From assembly GCA_041395245.1 (NCBI GenBank), contig JAWLAY010000009.1, positions 62,001-126,000 of the forward strand: a stretch of 64,000 nt of DNA. The letters run 5' to 3'. Source of the stretch: Aquimonas sp041395245 (GTDB lineage Bacteria > Pseudomonadota > Gammaproteobacteria > Xanthomonadales > Xanthomonadaceae). This document shows, piece after piece, positions 1-8,738 of the stretch; the stretch's first letter is position 1, and every line of letters begins with the position of its first letter. The position numbers and the translations under genes were made by a program. The notes beneath the pieces were generated by a model. That model was not told the origin of the DNA, did not search any database, and saw nothing but the letters and a program-made list of their open reading frames with translations.

Positions 1-132
1 GGCAGCTATCGCGCTGACGGCGAGTGGCAACAAGCGCCGGCGCGTTTGGTCATGCAGAAGCTGGACGACGGCACTGTGCTCTGGTCCACCGACGTATTGG
101 ACCGGGTTTTCCGCGGCGCACTGCCGCCCTGA
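1..132 (+). CDS. 3' end of an unidentified gene
   Basis: Frame 1 is open from the first base to a TGA at 130-132 and encodes 43 residues ending in RVFRGALPP. The fragment has a plausible globular composition (GEWQQAP, LVMQKLDDGTVLWSTD) and the high third-position GC of the other genes here. The start lies outside the window. I do not recognise the family. No terminator hairpin follows directly. Confidence 0.45.
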   Translation, partial: GSYRADGEWQQAPARLVMQKLDDGTVLWSTDVLDRVFRGALPP

Positions 133-364
133 AATACCAAGGCGCCATGCACCGACAGCACCGAAAACATGACCCGTCTCGTCGGGACATCGGTCGCCGT
201 AGCCGATGAGCACTCGACCGACATCGGAATCGCCTCGGCAATTCGTAACGTGCGGGTGCCCGTGTGCATGCACCGGTGCCCGCGACAGGCTTCAACGATC
301 AACCACTCAGCGCGCTTGATCTTCGCGCAAGCCGTCCATGGCTCGCCCTGGCGCGGTGCCCGCT

Positions 365-529
365 AGGAGCCTACGCGGCAGAAACGGTCGAGGCGAAAAG
401 TCGACTGCGCGAGGACAGATTTTCGACGGTTCGCCGGTCCATAGCACTGCTATGGGCCAAGAATCGGCGGAAATAATGTACCTCGCAGACGGCTTTGCAG
501 ACCGGTCGGCTTCTGCCGCGCAGGCTCCT
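365..529. repeat. Dispersed palindromic element, copy 1
   Basis: The ends are near-perfect inverted repeats: 365-383 reads AGGAGCCTACGCGGCAGAA and 511-529 is its reverse complement with one mismatch. The middle carries a second hairpin, CCATAGCA (439-446) facing TGCTATGG (448-455). The left arm and the following ~40 bases recur at 18634-18692 with only scattered differences. The right arm ends on the stop codon of the minus-strand gene at 528. It has no coding capacity, so it may be a REP- or MITE-like element or a transcription terminator. The rest of the 133-527 gap (133-364) shows nothing recognisable. Confidence 0.7.
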
Positions 530-1319
530 AGGGTTCGAAACCATCCCGGAACAGTCGTGACCCGAGACCGGTCAACACCCCTTCGAATTCACCCGCCAAT
601 GTGTGCAGCACGGTTGCCGCACCGGTGGAGAGGTCGATATGCGAAAACGCGGTAGCGCCGTCGTCAGCGACGTAGATCCACGCAAACAGCTCGCCACTGC
701 TGCGGTCGAAATCCATACCCTGCGCGTAGCTCGCGACCAGCCCGGTCGATCCGATCAATACCTCGCTACCCGTCGTGTCGATGCGGTAAATGGCGTTGCC
801 GAGGATGCAGTGGGCAAACAGAAGACCCGCGTCGTCAATCGCGATATCAACAAACATCCTTCCGAGAAAAGTGTTGCGAAGCGTTCCTTCGCCGGTCGAA
901 CGGTCGACCGTGTAGAGGCGCGTGCCGTCGCCATTCCAGGTGACGACATACAAGGGCTCGTCGCCACCCAAGGTCGCCAGCCCCATCACGTTGCCCTCAA
1001 CGCCGACCAACTCGTCGAGATATGTCCACACTGCGGTCTCAGGGTCGAGCCGACCCAGGGCAACACCGGCCCCCTCAGCACCCGCCGTCAGCAACTCGCC
1101 ACTCTGTGGGTCATGCGCCAACGCGTAGAGGTCGGGCTGACTGACTGGGCCGACAACCGCGGCGTTGTGCACATCTGGCAGCGTAAACCGCTCCAGCCGG
1201 TATTCTGGATACAGCTGCAATTGGTAGCCCACCGTCTGCGCAGCCAGCGCATCAGCACCAACGAGACCACCAAGAAGCATCAGCCCTGCCATATGTCGCC
1301 ATAGCGTGCACATTGTCAT
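528..1319 (-). CDS. Secreted propeller-like protein with C-terminal LFRDGFEP
   Basis: The 263-residue product starts at ATG 1319. A second ATG at 1313 has better spacing from GGAG and may be the real start. The N-terminus (MAGLMLLGGLVGADALAAQ) is a signal peptide with likely cleavage after ALA-A. The rest is short beta-strand repeats of the type 'LYALAHDPQSGELL', 'YRIDTTG' and 'FDRSSGELFAW', resembling propeller proteins that summarise values from the data they bind. Its function is unknown. The protein ends in SRLFRDGFEP, a tail motif shared with three other secreted proteins in this window. It stands alone, between repeat copy 1 and xanB. Confidence 0.7.
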   Translation of the reverse strand: MTMCTLWRHMAGLMLLGGLVGADALAAQTVGYQLQLYPEYRLERFTLPDVHNAAVVGPVSQPDLYALAHDPQSGELLTAGAEGAGVALGRLDPETAVWTYLDELVGVEGNVMGLATLGGDEPLYVVTWNGDGTRLYTVDRSTGEGTLRNTFLGRMFVDIAIDDAGLLFAHCILGNAIYRIDTTGSEVLIGSTGLVASYAQGMDFDRSSGELFAWIYVADDGATAFSHIDLSTGAATVLHTLAGEFEGVLTGLGSRLFRDGFEP

Positions 1320-1591
1320 CGCTCCAAACGGGGTTACACGCAGTGTCCACCCGTCGAGCAAACATGCCTTGACGAAGCGCAAAGATGGCGGCGGAGGTGC
1401 CCTCAAGACCTGTTCGTACCGGCCCCGTCTGCTCCAGCAACGAGACATTGATCAACGAATGGAAGCCGCGCTTCGATTTGCGTAGGTTCCCTCTCGACCG
1501 CCGACAAGGCAGGCTCGATGTCCATCAAGCGGCGACATGATCAGCACCGACACGTTCCCGTCCATTCACGCTTGCGACACGTTCACTCCGC

Positions 1592-2992
1592 TCAGCGCCC
1601 GTAGACGTCCTCGAAACGCACGATGTCGTCTTCGCCCAGGTACGAACCGGACTGCACCTCGATCAATTCCAGCGGTAACCGACCGGGGTTTTCCAGCCGA
1701 TGCACCACGCCCAGCGGGATATAGGTGCTCTGGTTTTCGGTCAGCAGAATGGTTTCCTCGCCGCGCGTGACCTTGGCGGTACCGCTGACCACGATCCAGT
1801 GCTCGGCGCGGTGATGGTGCATCTGCAGACTCAGCGCGCCACCGGGTTTGACGGTGATGCGCTTGACCTGGAAGCGCTCGCCGTTGTCGATGGAGTCATA
1901 CGCACCCCAGGGCCGATACACCTTGCGGTGTGTGACCGCATGGGTGCGACCACTGCCCTTGATGCGACCCACCACGTCCTTCACTTGCTGCACCTGATCA
2001 CGATGTGCGATCAGCAACGCGTCGTCGGTATCCACCACCACCACATCTTCAAGCCCGATCATCGCCACCAGCCGCGACGCGTGCGCGTAGGTGTTGCGAC
2101 AGTTCAGCGCGATCACATCGCCATGATGCGCGTTGCCGTCGGCATCCTGCGCCGTGGCTTCCCACAGCGCCGCCCAGGAACCGACATCGTTCCACCCGGC
2201 ATCCAGCGCGATGACCGCAGCGGCATCGGTCTTTTCCATCACCGCGTAGTCGATGGAATCGGACGGACAGGCCGCGAAATGCTCGGCCTGCAGGCGCACG
2301 AAATCGGTATCGCGACGGGCTTCGTCCAGCGCCTGCCGACAGGCCGTCAGCATGGCGGGTTGCCAACGCTCCAACTCCTGCAGATAGCGACTGGCGCGGA
2401 ACAGGAACATCCCGCTGTTCCAGAAATACGCCCCGGACGCGAGGTAGCCCTCAGCGGTGGCGCGGTCGGGCTTTTCAACGAACTGCGCCACCGCCCGCAC
2501 GCCCTCGCCTGCCGCCGCCTGGATGTAGCCATAACCGGTTTCCGGCGCAGTGGGCACGATCCCGAAGGTCACCAGTCGACCCTCGCGCGCCGCCGGTGAG
2601 GCGGCTCGCACCACCGCATGAAACGCCGCCTCGTCGCGAATCACATGATCCGACGGCAGCACCAGCAGCAACGCGTCATCGCCCTCGCGCAAGGCCTCCA
2701 GCGCCGCCACCGCAATCGCCGGTGCGGTATTGCGCCCAACCGGCTCCAGCAGAATCGCCGACGGCTCCGCACCCATCTCGCGCAACTGCTCGGCCGCCAT
2801 GAAACGGTGTTCCTGATTGGCCACCACAATCGGCCGTCGCCCCGCCAACGGCGCCACCCGCCGCCACGTCGCCTGCAACATGCTGATGTCCTCCACCAGC
2901 GGCAGAAACTGCTTGGGATAAGACTCGCGCGACAAGGGCCAAAGCCGGGTACCCGAACCCCCGGACAGAATCACAGGCAACAGATCGTTCAT
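1592..2992 (-). CDS. xanB: Mannose-1-phosphate guanylyltransferase / mannose-6-phosphate isomerase
   Basis: This 466-residue bifunctional enzyme makes mannose 6-phosphate from fructose 6-phosphate and GDP-mannose from mannose 1-phosphate, for exopolysaccharide and LPS. The N-terminal nucleotidyltransferase carries the signature GGSGTRLWPLSRE at residues 10-22, followed by YPKQFLPL. The C-terminal cupin has RPWGAYD, RFQVKRITVKPGG and SLQMHHHRAEHW, with the metal-binding histidines. ATG 2992 was chosen because MNDLLPVILSGG is the normal start; the reading frame extends nine codons further upstream. The neighbouring CoA-transferase pair repeats the Xanthomonas xanB-lpsI-lpsJ arrangement as I recall it. 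Confidence 0.95.
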   Translation of the reverse strand: MNDLLPVILSGGSGTRLWPLSRESYPKQFLPLVEDISMLQATWRRVAPLAGRRPIVVANQEHRFMAAEQLREMGAEPSAILLEPVGRNTAPAIAVAALEALREGDDALLLVLPSDHVIRDEAAFHAVVRAASPAAREGRLVTFGIVPTAPETGYGYIQAAAGEGVRAVAQFVEKPDRATAEGYLASGAYFWNSGMFLFRASRYLQELERWQPAMLTACRQALDEARRDTDFVRLQAEHFAACPSDSIDYAVMEKTDAAAVIALDAGWNDVGSWAALWEATAQDADGNAHHGDVIALNCRNTYAHASRLVAMIGLEDVVVVDTDDALLIAHRDQVQQVKDVVGRIKGSGRTHAVTHRKVYRPWGAYDSIDNGERFQVKRITVKPGGALSLQMHHHRAEHWIVVSGTAKVTRGEETILLTENQSTYIPLGVVHRLENPGRLPLELIEVQSGSYLGEDDIVRFEDVYGR

Positions 2993-3139
2993 GACGTGGT
3001 TCCAGAAAACAGGCAGCAAGGATAACGCTCAAGATCGACAGCCGCGCCCCATGCTGCATCGCCACATCGGTCGAAGGTACATGCCTCCGCGGGGAAGGCT
3101 GCCGGTACACTGCGCGTCTCGCATGCACGGAGGTTCGCC

Positions 3140-3856
3140 ATGACGGCTGGTGGTATCAACAAGGTGTATCCGACTGCCGAGGCCGCCTTGGCTGGCTTGG
3201 TGGCCGATGGGCAGACGTTGGCAGTGGGTGGGTTCGGCTTGTGTGGCATTCCCGAGGCATTGATCGCGGCCTTGCGTGATTCCGGCGTGTCCGGGCTGAC
3301 GGCGATTTCCAATAACGCGGGCGTCGATGGTTTCGGGCTGGGCATGCTGCTCAGCACGCGGCAGATCAAGAAGATGATTTCGTCCTACGTGGGCGAGAAC
3401 AAGGAGTTCGAGCGCCAGTATTTGTCTGGCGAGCTGGAACTCGAGTTCAACCCGCAGGGCACCCTGGCCGAGCGCCTTCGCGCTGGCGGCGCGGGGATTC
3501 CGGCGTTCTTCACGCGCACCGGCTACGGCACCATCGTGGCCGACGGCAAGGAGACGCGGCAGTTCCCGGATGGACACTGGTACGTGCTGGAAACCGCATT
3601 GAAGGCCGACGTGTCGCTGGTGAAGGCGTGGAAAGCCGACAAGGCGGGCAATCTGGTGTTCCGCAAGACCGCGCGCAATTTCAATCCGGCCTGCGCAATG
3701 GCGGGCAAGGTTTGTGTCGCCGAGGTCGAGGAACTGGTCGAGATCGGTGAGATCGATCCCGATCACGTGCACCTGCCCGGCATTTATGTCGACCGCATCG
3801 TGGTCAACGCCACGCCCGAAAAACGCATTGAACAGCGCACCGTGCGCGCCGCCTGA
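3140..3856 (+). CDS. scoA: 3-oxoacid CoA-transferase subunit A
   Basis: This 238-residue protein is the alpha subunit of succinyl-CoA:3-ketoacid CoA-transferase, which moves CoA from succinyl-CoA to acetoacetate. The CoA-binding glycine-rich segment GGFGLCGIPE lies at residues 30-39. ISNNAGVDGFGLG, a long 'GELELEFNPQGTLAERLRAGGAGIPAF' type stretch and RKTARNFNP follow, all typical of subunit A. A strong Shine-Dalgarno GGAGG sits six bases before ATG 3140. The beta subunit starts 10 bases after its stop, so the two are co-transcribed. The gene diverges from xanB across a 147-bp promoter region. Confidence 0.95.
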   Translation: MTAGGINKVYPTAEAALAGLVADGQTLAVGGFGLCGIPEALIAALRDSGVSGLTAISNNAGVDGFGLGMLLSTRQIKKMISSYVGENKEFERQYLSGELELEFNPQGTLAERLRAGGAGIPAFFTRTGYGTIVADGKETRQFPDGHWYVLETALKADVSLVKAWKADKAGNLVFRKTARNFNPACAMAGKVCVAEVEELVEIGEIDPDHVHLPGIYVDRIVVNATPEKRIEQRTVRAA

Positions 3857-3866
3857 GGACATCACC

Positions 3867-4499
3867 ATGGCATGGACACGCGATGAAATGGCGCAACGCG
3901 CCGCCCGTGAATTGAGCAACGGCGCTTACGTGAATCTGGGCATCGGCTTGCCGACCCTGGTCGCCAACCACATTCCCGACGGCATGGATGTGTGGCTGCA
4001 ATCCGAAAACGGCCTGCTCGGTATCGGCCCGTTCCCGACCGAAGCCGAAATCGACGCCGACCTGATCAATGCAGGCAAGCAGACGGTCACGGCACGCGCC
4101 GGGGCGAGCTACTTCGGCAGCCACGACAGCTTTGCGATGATCCGCGGCGGCCACATCGATCTCGCCATTCTGGGCGCGATGCAGGTCACCCACCGCGGCG
4201 ATCTGGCCAACTGGATGGTGCCGGGCAAGATGGTCAAAGGCATGGGCGGCGCGATGGATCTGGTCGCTGGCGTTAAACGCGTGGTGGTGCTGATGGAACA
4301 CACCGCCAAGAGCGGCGAGCACAAGATCCTGCCCGAATGCACCTTGCCGTTGACCGGCGTCGGCGTGGTCAATCGCATCATCACCGAACTGGCGGTGATG
4401 GACGTGACGCCCGAGGGACTGGTGCTGGTCGAAGCCGCGCCCGGCGTCAGCGTCGATGAGCTGAAGGAAAAAACTGGCGTCCCGTTCACCGTCGCCTAA
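3867..4499 (+). CDS. scoB: 3-oxoacid CoA-transferase subunit B
   Basis: This 210-residue beta subunit carries the catalytic glutamate, E47 in the motif SENGLLGIGP, that forms the enzyme-CoA thioester. VNLGIGLPTLV (residues 22-32), GSHDSFAMIRGGHID, PGKMVKGMGGAMDL and EHTAKSGEHKI are family landmarks. ATG 3867 follows the scoA stop by 10 bases. A hairpin terminator lies 21 bases downstream. With the thiolase that follows, the pair can activate acetoacetate and split it to two acetyl-CoA. Confidence 0.95.
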   Translation: MAWTRDEMAQRAARELSNGAYVNLGIGLPTLVANHIPDGMDVWLQSENGLLGIGPFPTEAEIDADLINAGKQTVTARAGASYFGSHDSFAMIRGGHIDLAILGAMQVTHRGDLANWMVPGKMVKGMGGAMDLVAGVKRVVVLMEHTAKSGEHKILPECTLPLTGVGVVNRIITELAVMDVTPEGLVLVEAAPGVSVDELKEKTGVPFTVA

Positions 4500-4520
4500 G
4501 CTCAGCCAGCAAGACGAATC

Positions 4521-4553
4521 GAAAGGCCGGTCAACCCGGCCTTTCGTGCTTTT
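4521..4553 (+). terminator. Terminator of scoAB
   Basis: A perfect 10-bp stem GAAAGGCCGG/CCGGCCTTTC with a five-base loop (4521-4545) is followed by a short T-rich stretch. It lies between scoB and the thiolase gene. The T-run is weak, so it may act as a partial terminator. A TATAGT at 4586-4591 could be the -10 box for the thiolase, but no matching -35 is evident. Confidence 0.7.
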
Positions 4554-4621
4554 CGAGCCCGAGCCATCACTCGGATACGCTGCGGTATAGTCCGACGCAC
4601 TTTCCTTCGGTTTTGCCTCGT

Positions 4622-5908
4622 ATGACAGCTCCGCGTTCCGTGCGTCCGGTCGGCATCCTTGGCGGTGTCCGCATTCCTTTCTGTCGCAACAACACCGCCT
4701 ATGCCGATGTCGGCAACCTCGGCATGTCGATCCGCACCCTCGGCGCGCTGGTCGAGCGATTCGGGTTGCAGGGCAAGCAGGTGGGCGAAGTGGCGTTGGG
4801 TGCGGTGCTGAAGCATTCCAGCGACTGGAATCTCGGCCGCGAGGCGACCCTGTCCTCCGGCCTGTCGCCCTACACGCCGGGCATTACCCTGCAGCGCGCC
4901 TGCGGCACCAGCCTGGACAGCGTGATCCACATCGCCAACAAGATCGCGCTGGGTCAGATCGACAGCGGGATCGGTGGTGGTTCGGATACCACCTCGGACG
5001 TGCCGATCAATGTCGGTCGCCGTCTTCGCCGACGTCTGCTGGACATCAACATGGCGCGCAGTGCAGGCGAGCGCGTCAAGGCATTGCGCGGCTTTTCGCC
5101 GCGTGAGCTGAAGCCCGAGTTCCCCGGCGTGGGCGAGCCGCGCACCGGCAAGAGCATGGGACAGCACTGCGAACTGATGGCGCGCGAATGGCAGATTGCG
5201 CGAGCCGATCAGGATGCGCTGGCGGCGGCATCGCATCGCAAGGCGGCAGCGGCCTACGAACGCGGCTTTTTCGACGACTTGGTGGTGCCCTTCCGCGGCG
5301 TGACCCGCGACACCATCCTGCGTGCCGACACCAGCATCGAGAAGCTGGCGACACTGAAACCGGCCTTCGACAAGCTCTCCGGCCACGGCACGCTGACCGC
5401 AGGCAACTCCACCCCACTGACCGATGGTGCCTCCGCGGTACTGCTGGGCACACAGGAATGGGCGCAGGCCAATGGCTTGAAGGTGCAAGCGTGGCTGGTC
5501 GATGCGCAGGTCGCCGCCGTGGACTTCGTGCATGGCGACGGCCTGCTGATGGCGCCCGCCTGGGCGGTACCGAAGATGCTGGCCCGCCATGGTCTGCGTC
5601 TACAGGATTTTGATTTCTACGAAATCCACGAAGCCTTCGCCGCGCAGGTGCTGTGCACGCTTCGCGCCTGGGAATCGGACAGCTTCTGCCGTGACAAGCT
5701 CGGACTGGACAGCGCGCTGGGCAGCATCGATACCGACAAGCTCAACGTGGTGGGCTCGTCATTGGCCTTCGGGCATCCCTTCGCGGCGACGGGCGGACGC
5801 ATCATCGCCACCTTGGCCAAACTGCTGGAAGAACGCGGCAGCGGACGCGGGCTGGTGTCGGTCTGCACCGCTGGCGGGATGGGCGTCACCGCCATCGTCG
5901 AACGCTGA
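4622..5908 (+). CDS. Thiolase (acetyl-CoA acetyl/acyltransferase, FadI-like)
   Basis: This 428-residue thiolase cleaves 3-ketoacyl-CoA with CoA or condenses two acetyl-CoA. The nucleophile is Cys94 in QRACGTSLDS. The other active-site blocks are present: NSTPLTDGAS, EIHEAFAAQ, the histidine in FGHPFAATGGR, and the second cysteine in VCTAGGMG. Length and the NLGREATLSSGL region fit the FadI-like branch (about 430 residues). ATG 4622 is used rather than a TTG three codons upstream. The position after scoAB suggests acetoacetate or butyrate catabolism. No fadJ-type partner is adjacent, so a dedicated beta-oxidation role is less likely. Confidence 0.9.
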   Translation: MTAPRSVRPVGILGGVRIPFCRNNTAYADVGNLGMSIRTLGALVERFGLQGKQVGEVALGAVLKHSSDWNLGREATLSSGLSPYTPGITLQRACGTSLDSVIHIANKIALGQIDSGIGGGSDTTSDVPINVGRRLRRRLLDINMARSAGERVKALRGFSPRELKPEFPGVGEPRTGKSMGQHCELMAREWQIARADQDALAAASHRKAAAAYERGFFDDLVVPFRGVTRDTILRADTSIEKLATLKPAFDKLSGHGTLTAGNSTPLTDGASAVLLGTQEWAQANGLKVQAWLVDAQVAAVDFVHGDGLLMAPAWAVPKMLARHGLRLQDFDFYEIHEAFAAQVLCTLRAWESDSFCRDKLGLDSALGSIDTDKLNVVGSSLAFGHPFAATGGRIIATLAKLLEERGSGRGLVSVCTAGGMGVTAIVER

Positions 5909-5930
5909 GCCGTCAACTCGGCGCACAAAT

Positions 5931-5956
5931 AACGGGCCTTGCGGCCCGTTTTTTGT
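5931..5956 (+). terminator. Rho-independent terminator, copy 1 of a 30-bp duplicate
   Basis: The stem AACGGGCC/GGCCCGTT with loop TTGC (5931-5950) is followed by a T-run. It ends the thiolase transcript. The 30 bases 5931-5960 are identical to 8071-8100. Confidence 0.92.
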
Positions 5957-6036
5957 TGTCTCCGGAAATTGCTTGCGCATCTCCGTCACCCTTACACGGA
6001 ACATCCGAGGAAATGCCGCACTGCGTCGTGGCGCCG

Positions 6037-7023
6037 TCAACCGCTTGAATTACGTGCCGATGGGTACAGCGCCCGCGTCGCCGCCAGCTCGCCCAGCAAT
6101 CGCTGGCGCAGCGCGGGGGGCTCCAGCACTTCCACCTCGGCCCCGTACGACAGCAGCCGACGCGCGCCGTGTTCGATGGACTCGATGGGCATGAGCAGCG
6201 TGGTCCAGCCCGCGCGGGTCGAGTCGCCGCCCGGCGCGGCGGCGTGCGCGAAGGGAATGCGCTCGTTGTGCAGCCAGCCCAGGGCGCGCGGTGACACGGC
6301 CACCCGCGCCTGCAGCGTGCGCAGTTCAGCCTCGAAGCGGGCGGCTGAGGCCTGCCAGTAGGCCGCGAGGTCAAACGCCTTCGGGCGGCGAAATTTCGTG
6401 GGCAGCGTGCGCAGGGTTTTCACGGCCCCGAGCCGGTAGGTGCGCACGGCGTCCTGCCCCGACGCGCGCGCCGCCACATACCAGGTGCCCGCCTTCAGCA
6501 CCAGACCCAGCGGCTCCAGCTCGCGCTCGGCCTGGCCGCGCCAGCTCTCGTAGCGCAGCGCGATGCGCCGCGTGTGCCACACCGCTTCGGCCACCTCGCG
6601 CAGATGCACCGGGGTCTCCTGCGTGCGATACCAGTCCACCGGGTCGATGTGCAGGCGCGCGCCCACGCGCTCGGCCTGCTCGCGCCACTCGGCCGGCAGG
6701 CTCGCCACCATCTTCAGCCGCGCCGACGCGGCCGCCGCGCCCAGGCCCAGGTCGGTCGCCGCGCCCGGCAGCCCGGCCAGCAGCAGCGCCTGCGACTCCG
6801 GCTCCGTCAGCCCCGTGAGCTGCGTGCTCCAACCCTCGCGCAGCTGAAAACCGCCCTGCCGCCCGCGCTCGCCCCACAGCGGTACGCCCGCTGCCGAAAG
6901 CTGGTCCACATCGCGCAGGATGGTACGCACCGACACTTCCAGTGACCGCGCCAACGCTGGCGCAGAGAGGCGTCCGTGCGCCTGCAACAGCATCAGGATC
7001 GACAACAAGCGGCTGGCTTTCAT
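6037..7023 (-). CDS. WYL-domain transcriptional regulator (YafY/DeoR type)
   Basis: This 328-residue regulator has an N-terminal helix-turn-helix (residues 1-60: SRLLSILMLLQAHGRLSAP, SLEVSVRTILRDVDQLSAAGVP) and a C-terminal WYL ligand-sensing domain with the core GTWYVAARA. It probably represses or activates the divergent LysE exporter gene; an inverted repeat between them is a likely operator. Local GC appears clearly higher than in flanking genes, and the block lies between duplicated terminators, both hints of acquisition. The inducing ligand cannot be read from the sequence. Start ATG 7023 matches the family's usual N-terminus. Confidence 0.9.
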   Translation of the reverse strand: MKASRLLSILMLLQAHGRLSAPALARSLEVSVRTILRDVDQLSAAGVPLWGERGRQGGFQLREGWSTQLTGLTEPESQALLLAGLPGAATDLGLGAAAASARLKMVASLPAEWREQAERVGARLHIDPVDWYRTQETPVHLREVAEAVWHTRRIALRYESWRGQAERELEPLGLVLKAGTWYVAARASGQDAVRTYRLGAVKTLRTLPTKFRRPKAFDLAAYWQASAARFEAELRTLQARVAVSPRALGWLHNERIPFAHAAAPGGDSTRAGWTTLLMPIESIEHGARRLLSYGAEVEVLEPPALRQRLLGELAATRALYPSARNSSG

Positions 7024-7050
7024 TTCAGGCTTTTCATGCGCCGGGATTCA

Positions 7051-7073
7051 AACATGACATGAGGTGGCATGTT
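7051..7073. promoter_or_regulatory. Putative operator between WYL regulator and LysE genes
   Basis: AACATG (7051-7056) and CATGTT (7068-7073) form an inverted repeat with an 11-base spacer in the 93-bp divergent region. The position suits autoregulation and control of the exporter by the WYL protein. This is inference from symmetry and position only. Confidence 0.4.
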
Positions 7074-7116
7074 ACGGCAGGCACGATGCGAACTCCTTCA
7101 CCACCGGCCCATCCAC

Positions 7117-7938
7117 ATGGAATGGTTCAACCTGGCCCACACAGGTCACCTCTGGCTCTTCTTCGTGCTGGTCTTCGGCATCATCGCGCTGCCGGGCTTG
7201 GACATGGCCTTCGTGCTCGGCAGCACGCTGGTCGATGGCTTCAAGGGCGGTCTGGCCGCGCTCGCGGGTGTAGTGGTCGGCGGCGTGGTGCACACCGCCA
7301 TGGCGGGTCTTGGTGTCGGCCTGGTCCTGCAGGCGCTGCCCCAGGTTTTCAACGCCATGCTCGGTGCGGGCGCGCTCTACCTCGCGTGGATCGGCTGGCA
7401 ACTCGTGCGCGGCGCGACCGCGCTGGGCGACGTGAGCGCCGCACCTTCACGGTCCTGGTCTGCGACCTTTCGCCGTGGCCTGATCACCTGCCTGCTCAAC
7501 CCCAAGGCCTACCTCTTCATGGTCGCCGTGTTCCCGCAGTTCGTGCGGCCCGAATACGGCTCGCTGGCGGTGCAGGCCGTGGCCATGGGCGCCATCATCG
7601 CGGCCACCCAGTTCGCGGTGTACGGCGCCGTGGCACTGGGCGGCGTGCGAGTGAGAGCCTGGCTGCGCGGCAGCGGGCGTGCCCAGGTGCTGGCCGGGCA
7701 GAGCCTGGGCTGGTTGCTGGTGATGGGCGGGGTGTGGGCGCTCTGGCAGGCGGTCTGCGGCGTTTCGATGGCGGACTCCCGCACCACGCCAACCCCTGCG
7801 GTCCCCGACGTCATCATTGGTGCCGGGGAAGTACACCCTCGGCGACTGAACGAACGCCTCGCCGGCTGCACGGGCGGGACGGAAATCCAAGGAAGCGCAT
7901 CCACCCCGAAGGTCCTTGGCGTCGAAAGGCCATGTTGA
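7117..7938 (+). CDS. LysE-family amino-acid exporter with unusual C-terminal tail
   Basis: The first ~215 residues form a typical LysE/RhtB exporter: hydrophobic segments starting LWLFFVLVFGIIALPG, the conserved ALPGLDMAFVLG region, and ITCLLNPKAYLFMVAVFPQF. ATG 7117 (MEWFNLAHTG) is chosen because the frame before it is not family-like. LysE proteins usually end about where 'GVWALWQAV' occurs. Here the frame runs about 60 residues further with low-hydrophobicity sequence (VPDVIIGAGEVHPRRLNERL) unlike the family, so the native stop may have been lost or the tail acquired. It probably exports an amino acid under control of the divergent WYL regulator. Confidence 0.85.
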   Translation: MEWFNLAHTGHLWLFFVLVFGIIALPGLDMAFVLGSTLVDGFKGGLAALAGVVVGGVVHTAMAGLGVGLVLQALPQVFNAMLGAGALYLAWIGWQLVRGATALGDVSAAPSRSWSATFRRGLITCLLNPKAYLFMVAVFPQFVRPEYGSLAVQAVAMGAIIAATQFAVYGAVALGGVRVRAWLRGSGRAQVLAGQSLGWLLVMGGVWALWQAVCGVSMADSRTTPTPAVPDVIIGAGEVHPRRLNERLAGCTGGTEIQGSASTPKVLGVERPC

Positions 7939-8070
7939 AGATGAGGTCCTCGCCTTAGCGGAGGGCGATGTCCGCGCAGTCGCCCTCCGATCCTTCGACG
8001 AGCGCTCAAAACTACGAGCGATACCGCATGTCGTCAGGCGACCTTGACGCGACACGACCCGGAAACAAAA

Positions 8071-8100
8071 AACGGGCCTTGCGGCCCGTTTTTTGTTGTC
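8071..8100. terminator. Bidirectional terminator, copy 2 of the 30-bp duplicate
   Basis: It has the same stem-loop as at 5931. Here it is preceded by an A-run (CAAAAAAC) and followed by a T-run, so it can terminate both the lysE side and the converging minus-strand gene that ends at 8109. A separate hairpin GGAGGGCGA/TCGCCCTCC lies upstream at 7960-7988. Confidence 0.88.
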
Positions 8101-8108
8101 GCAAGCAA

Positions 8109-8558
8109 TTACTTGCCCATCACCGAAATGCCGTAGTAACACGGCGCGTTGCCACAGGCATACATCGTCACATTGAGGCGGAACTTGCCGCTCCAGCGCG
8201 GCGAGACTTCCACCACCGGCGCGTCGTCGGTGCTGGTGTCGGTCGCGATTTCGTTGTTGTTTTCGTCGTACAGGGTCAGATCCAGGTCGGAGCAATCCTG
8301 ATCGCAGACCGAAACAATCAGGTAGTCACGACCTTCCTGCAACTGGAAGGTGTAGTCATCCGAAGCACCCTGACCGAGCCGGTCGATGTGCTCGTTGTGC
8401 GTCCCCTCGTACCCCTTGCTTTCGGCAAAGTTTTTCACGGCGTCCAACTGACTCTGCACCACATCGACGTATTCCTCGTCACCAGCCACCGCCGTTGCGG
8501 GCAATGCCAACGCTGCCCACATCACCATCGAAACTGCCACCGCTGCTGCCCTGAACAT
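8109..8558 (-). CDS. Small secreted protein with PPC-like beta-sandwich
   Basis: The product has 149 residues. ATG 8558 is preceded by AAGGGG at six bases and starts a clear signal peptide (MFRAAAVAVSMVMWAALALPATAVAG). The mature part ends with YTFQLQEGRDYLIVSVCDQDCSDLDLTLYDE..., the alternating pattern of bacterial pre-peptidase C-terminal domains, which are small calcium-stabilised beta-sandwiches. There are four cysteines, in two closely spaced pairs (CDQDC, CGNAPC), probably disulfide-bonded. The gene is monocistronic, ends at a bidirectional terminator and diverges from the ECF sigma gene. The exact role is unknown. Confidence 0.75.
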   Translation of the reverse strand: MFRAAAVAVSMVMWAALALPATAVAGDEEYVDVVQSQLDAVKNFAESKGYEGTHNEHIDRLGQGASDDYTFQLQEGRDYLIVSVCDQDCSDLDLTLYDENNNEIATDTSTDDAPVVEVSPRWSGKFRLNVTMYACGNAPCYYGISVMGK

Positions 8559-8738
8559 CGCGTGCCCCTTGGAATGATTGGCGGGTGCCGCCCCCACGGC
8601 GAACACCGGGCCGCGACATCCGCGGCGCGCACAGACTAACCCCGCGCGTGAAAGTCGCCCACCCCCCAATTCAGGGAGTCAACGGCCAGACTTGATCGGA
8701 ATCCACTTGCGCTGCAGAGTGGCGCCAAGAGGGCAGGC

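Noticed and set aside
7447..8295. A 282-codon minus-strand frame across lysE and the second terminator
   Set aside because: It crosses a strong bidirectional terminator and two real genes and has no ribosome-binding site.
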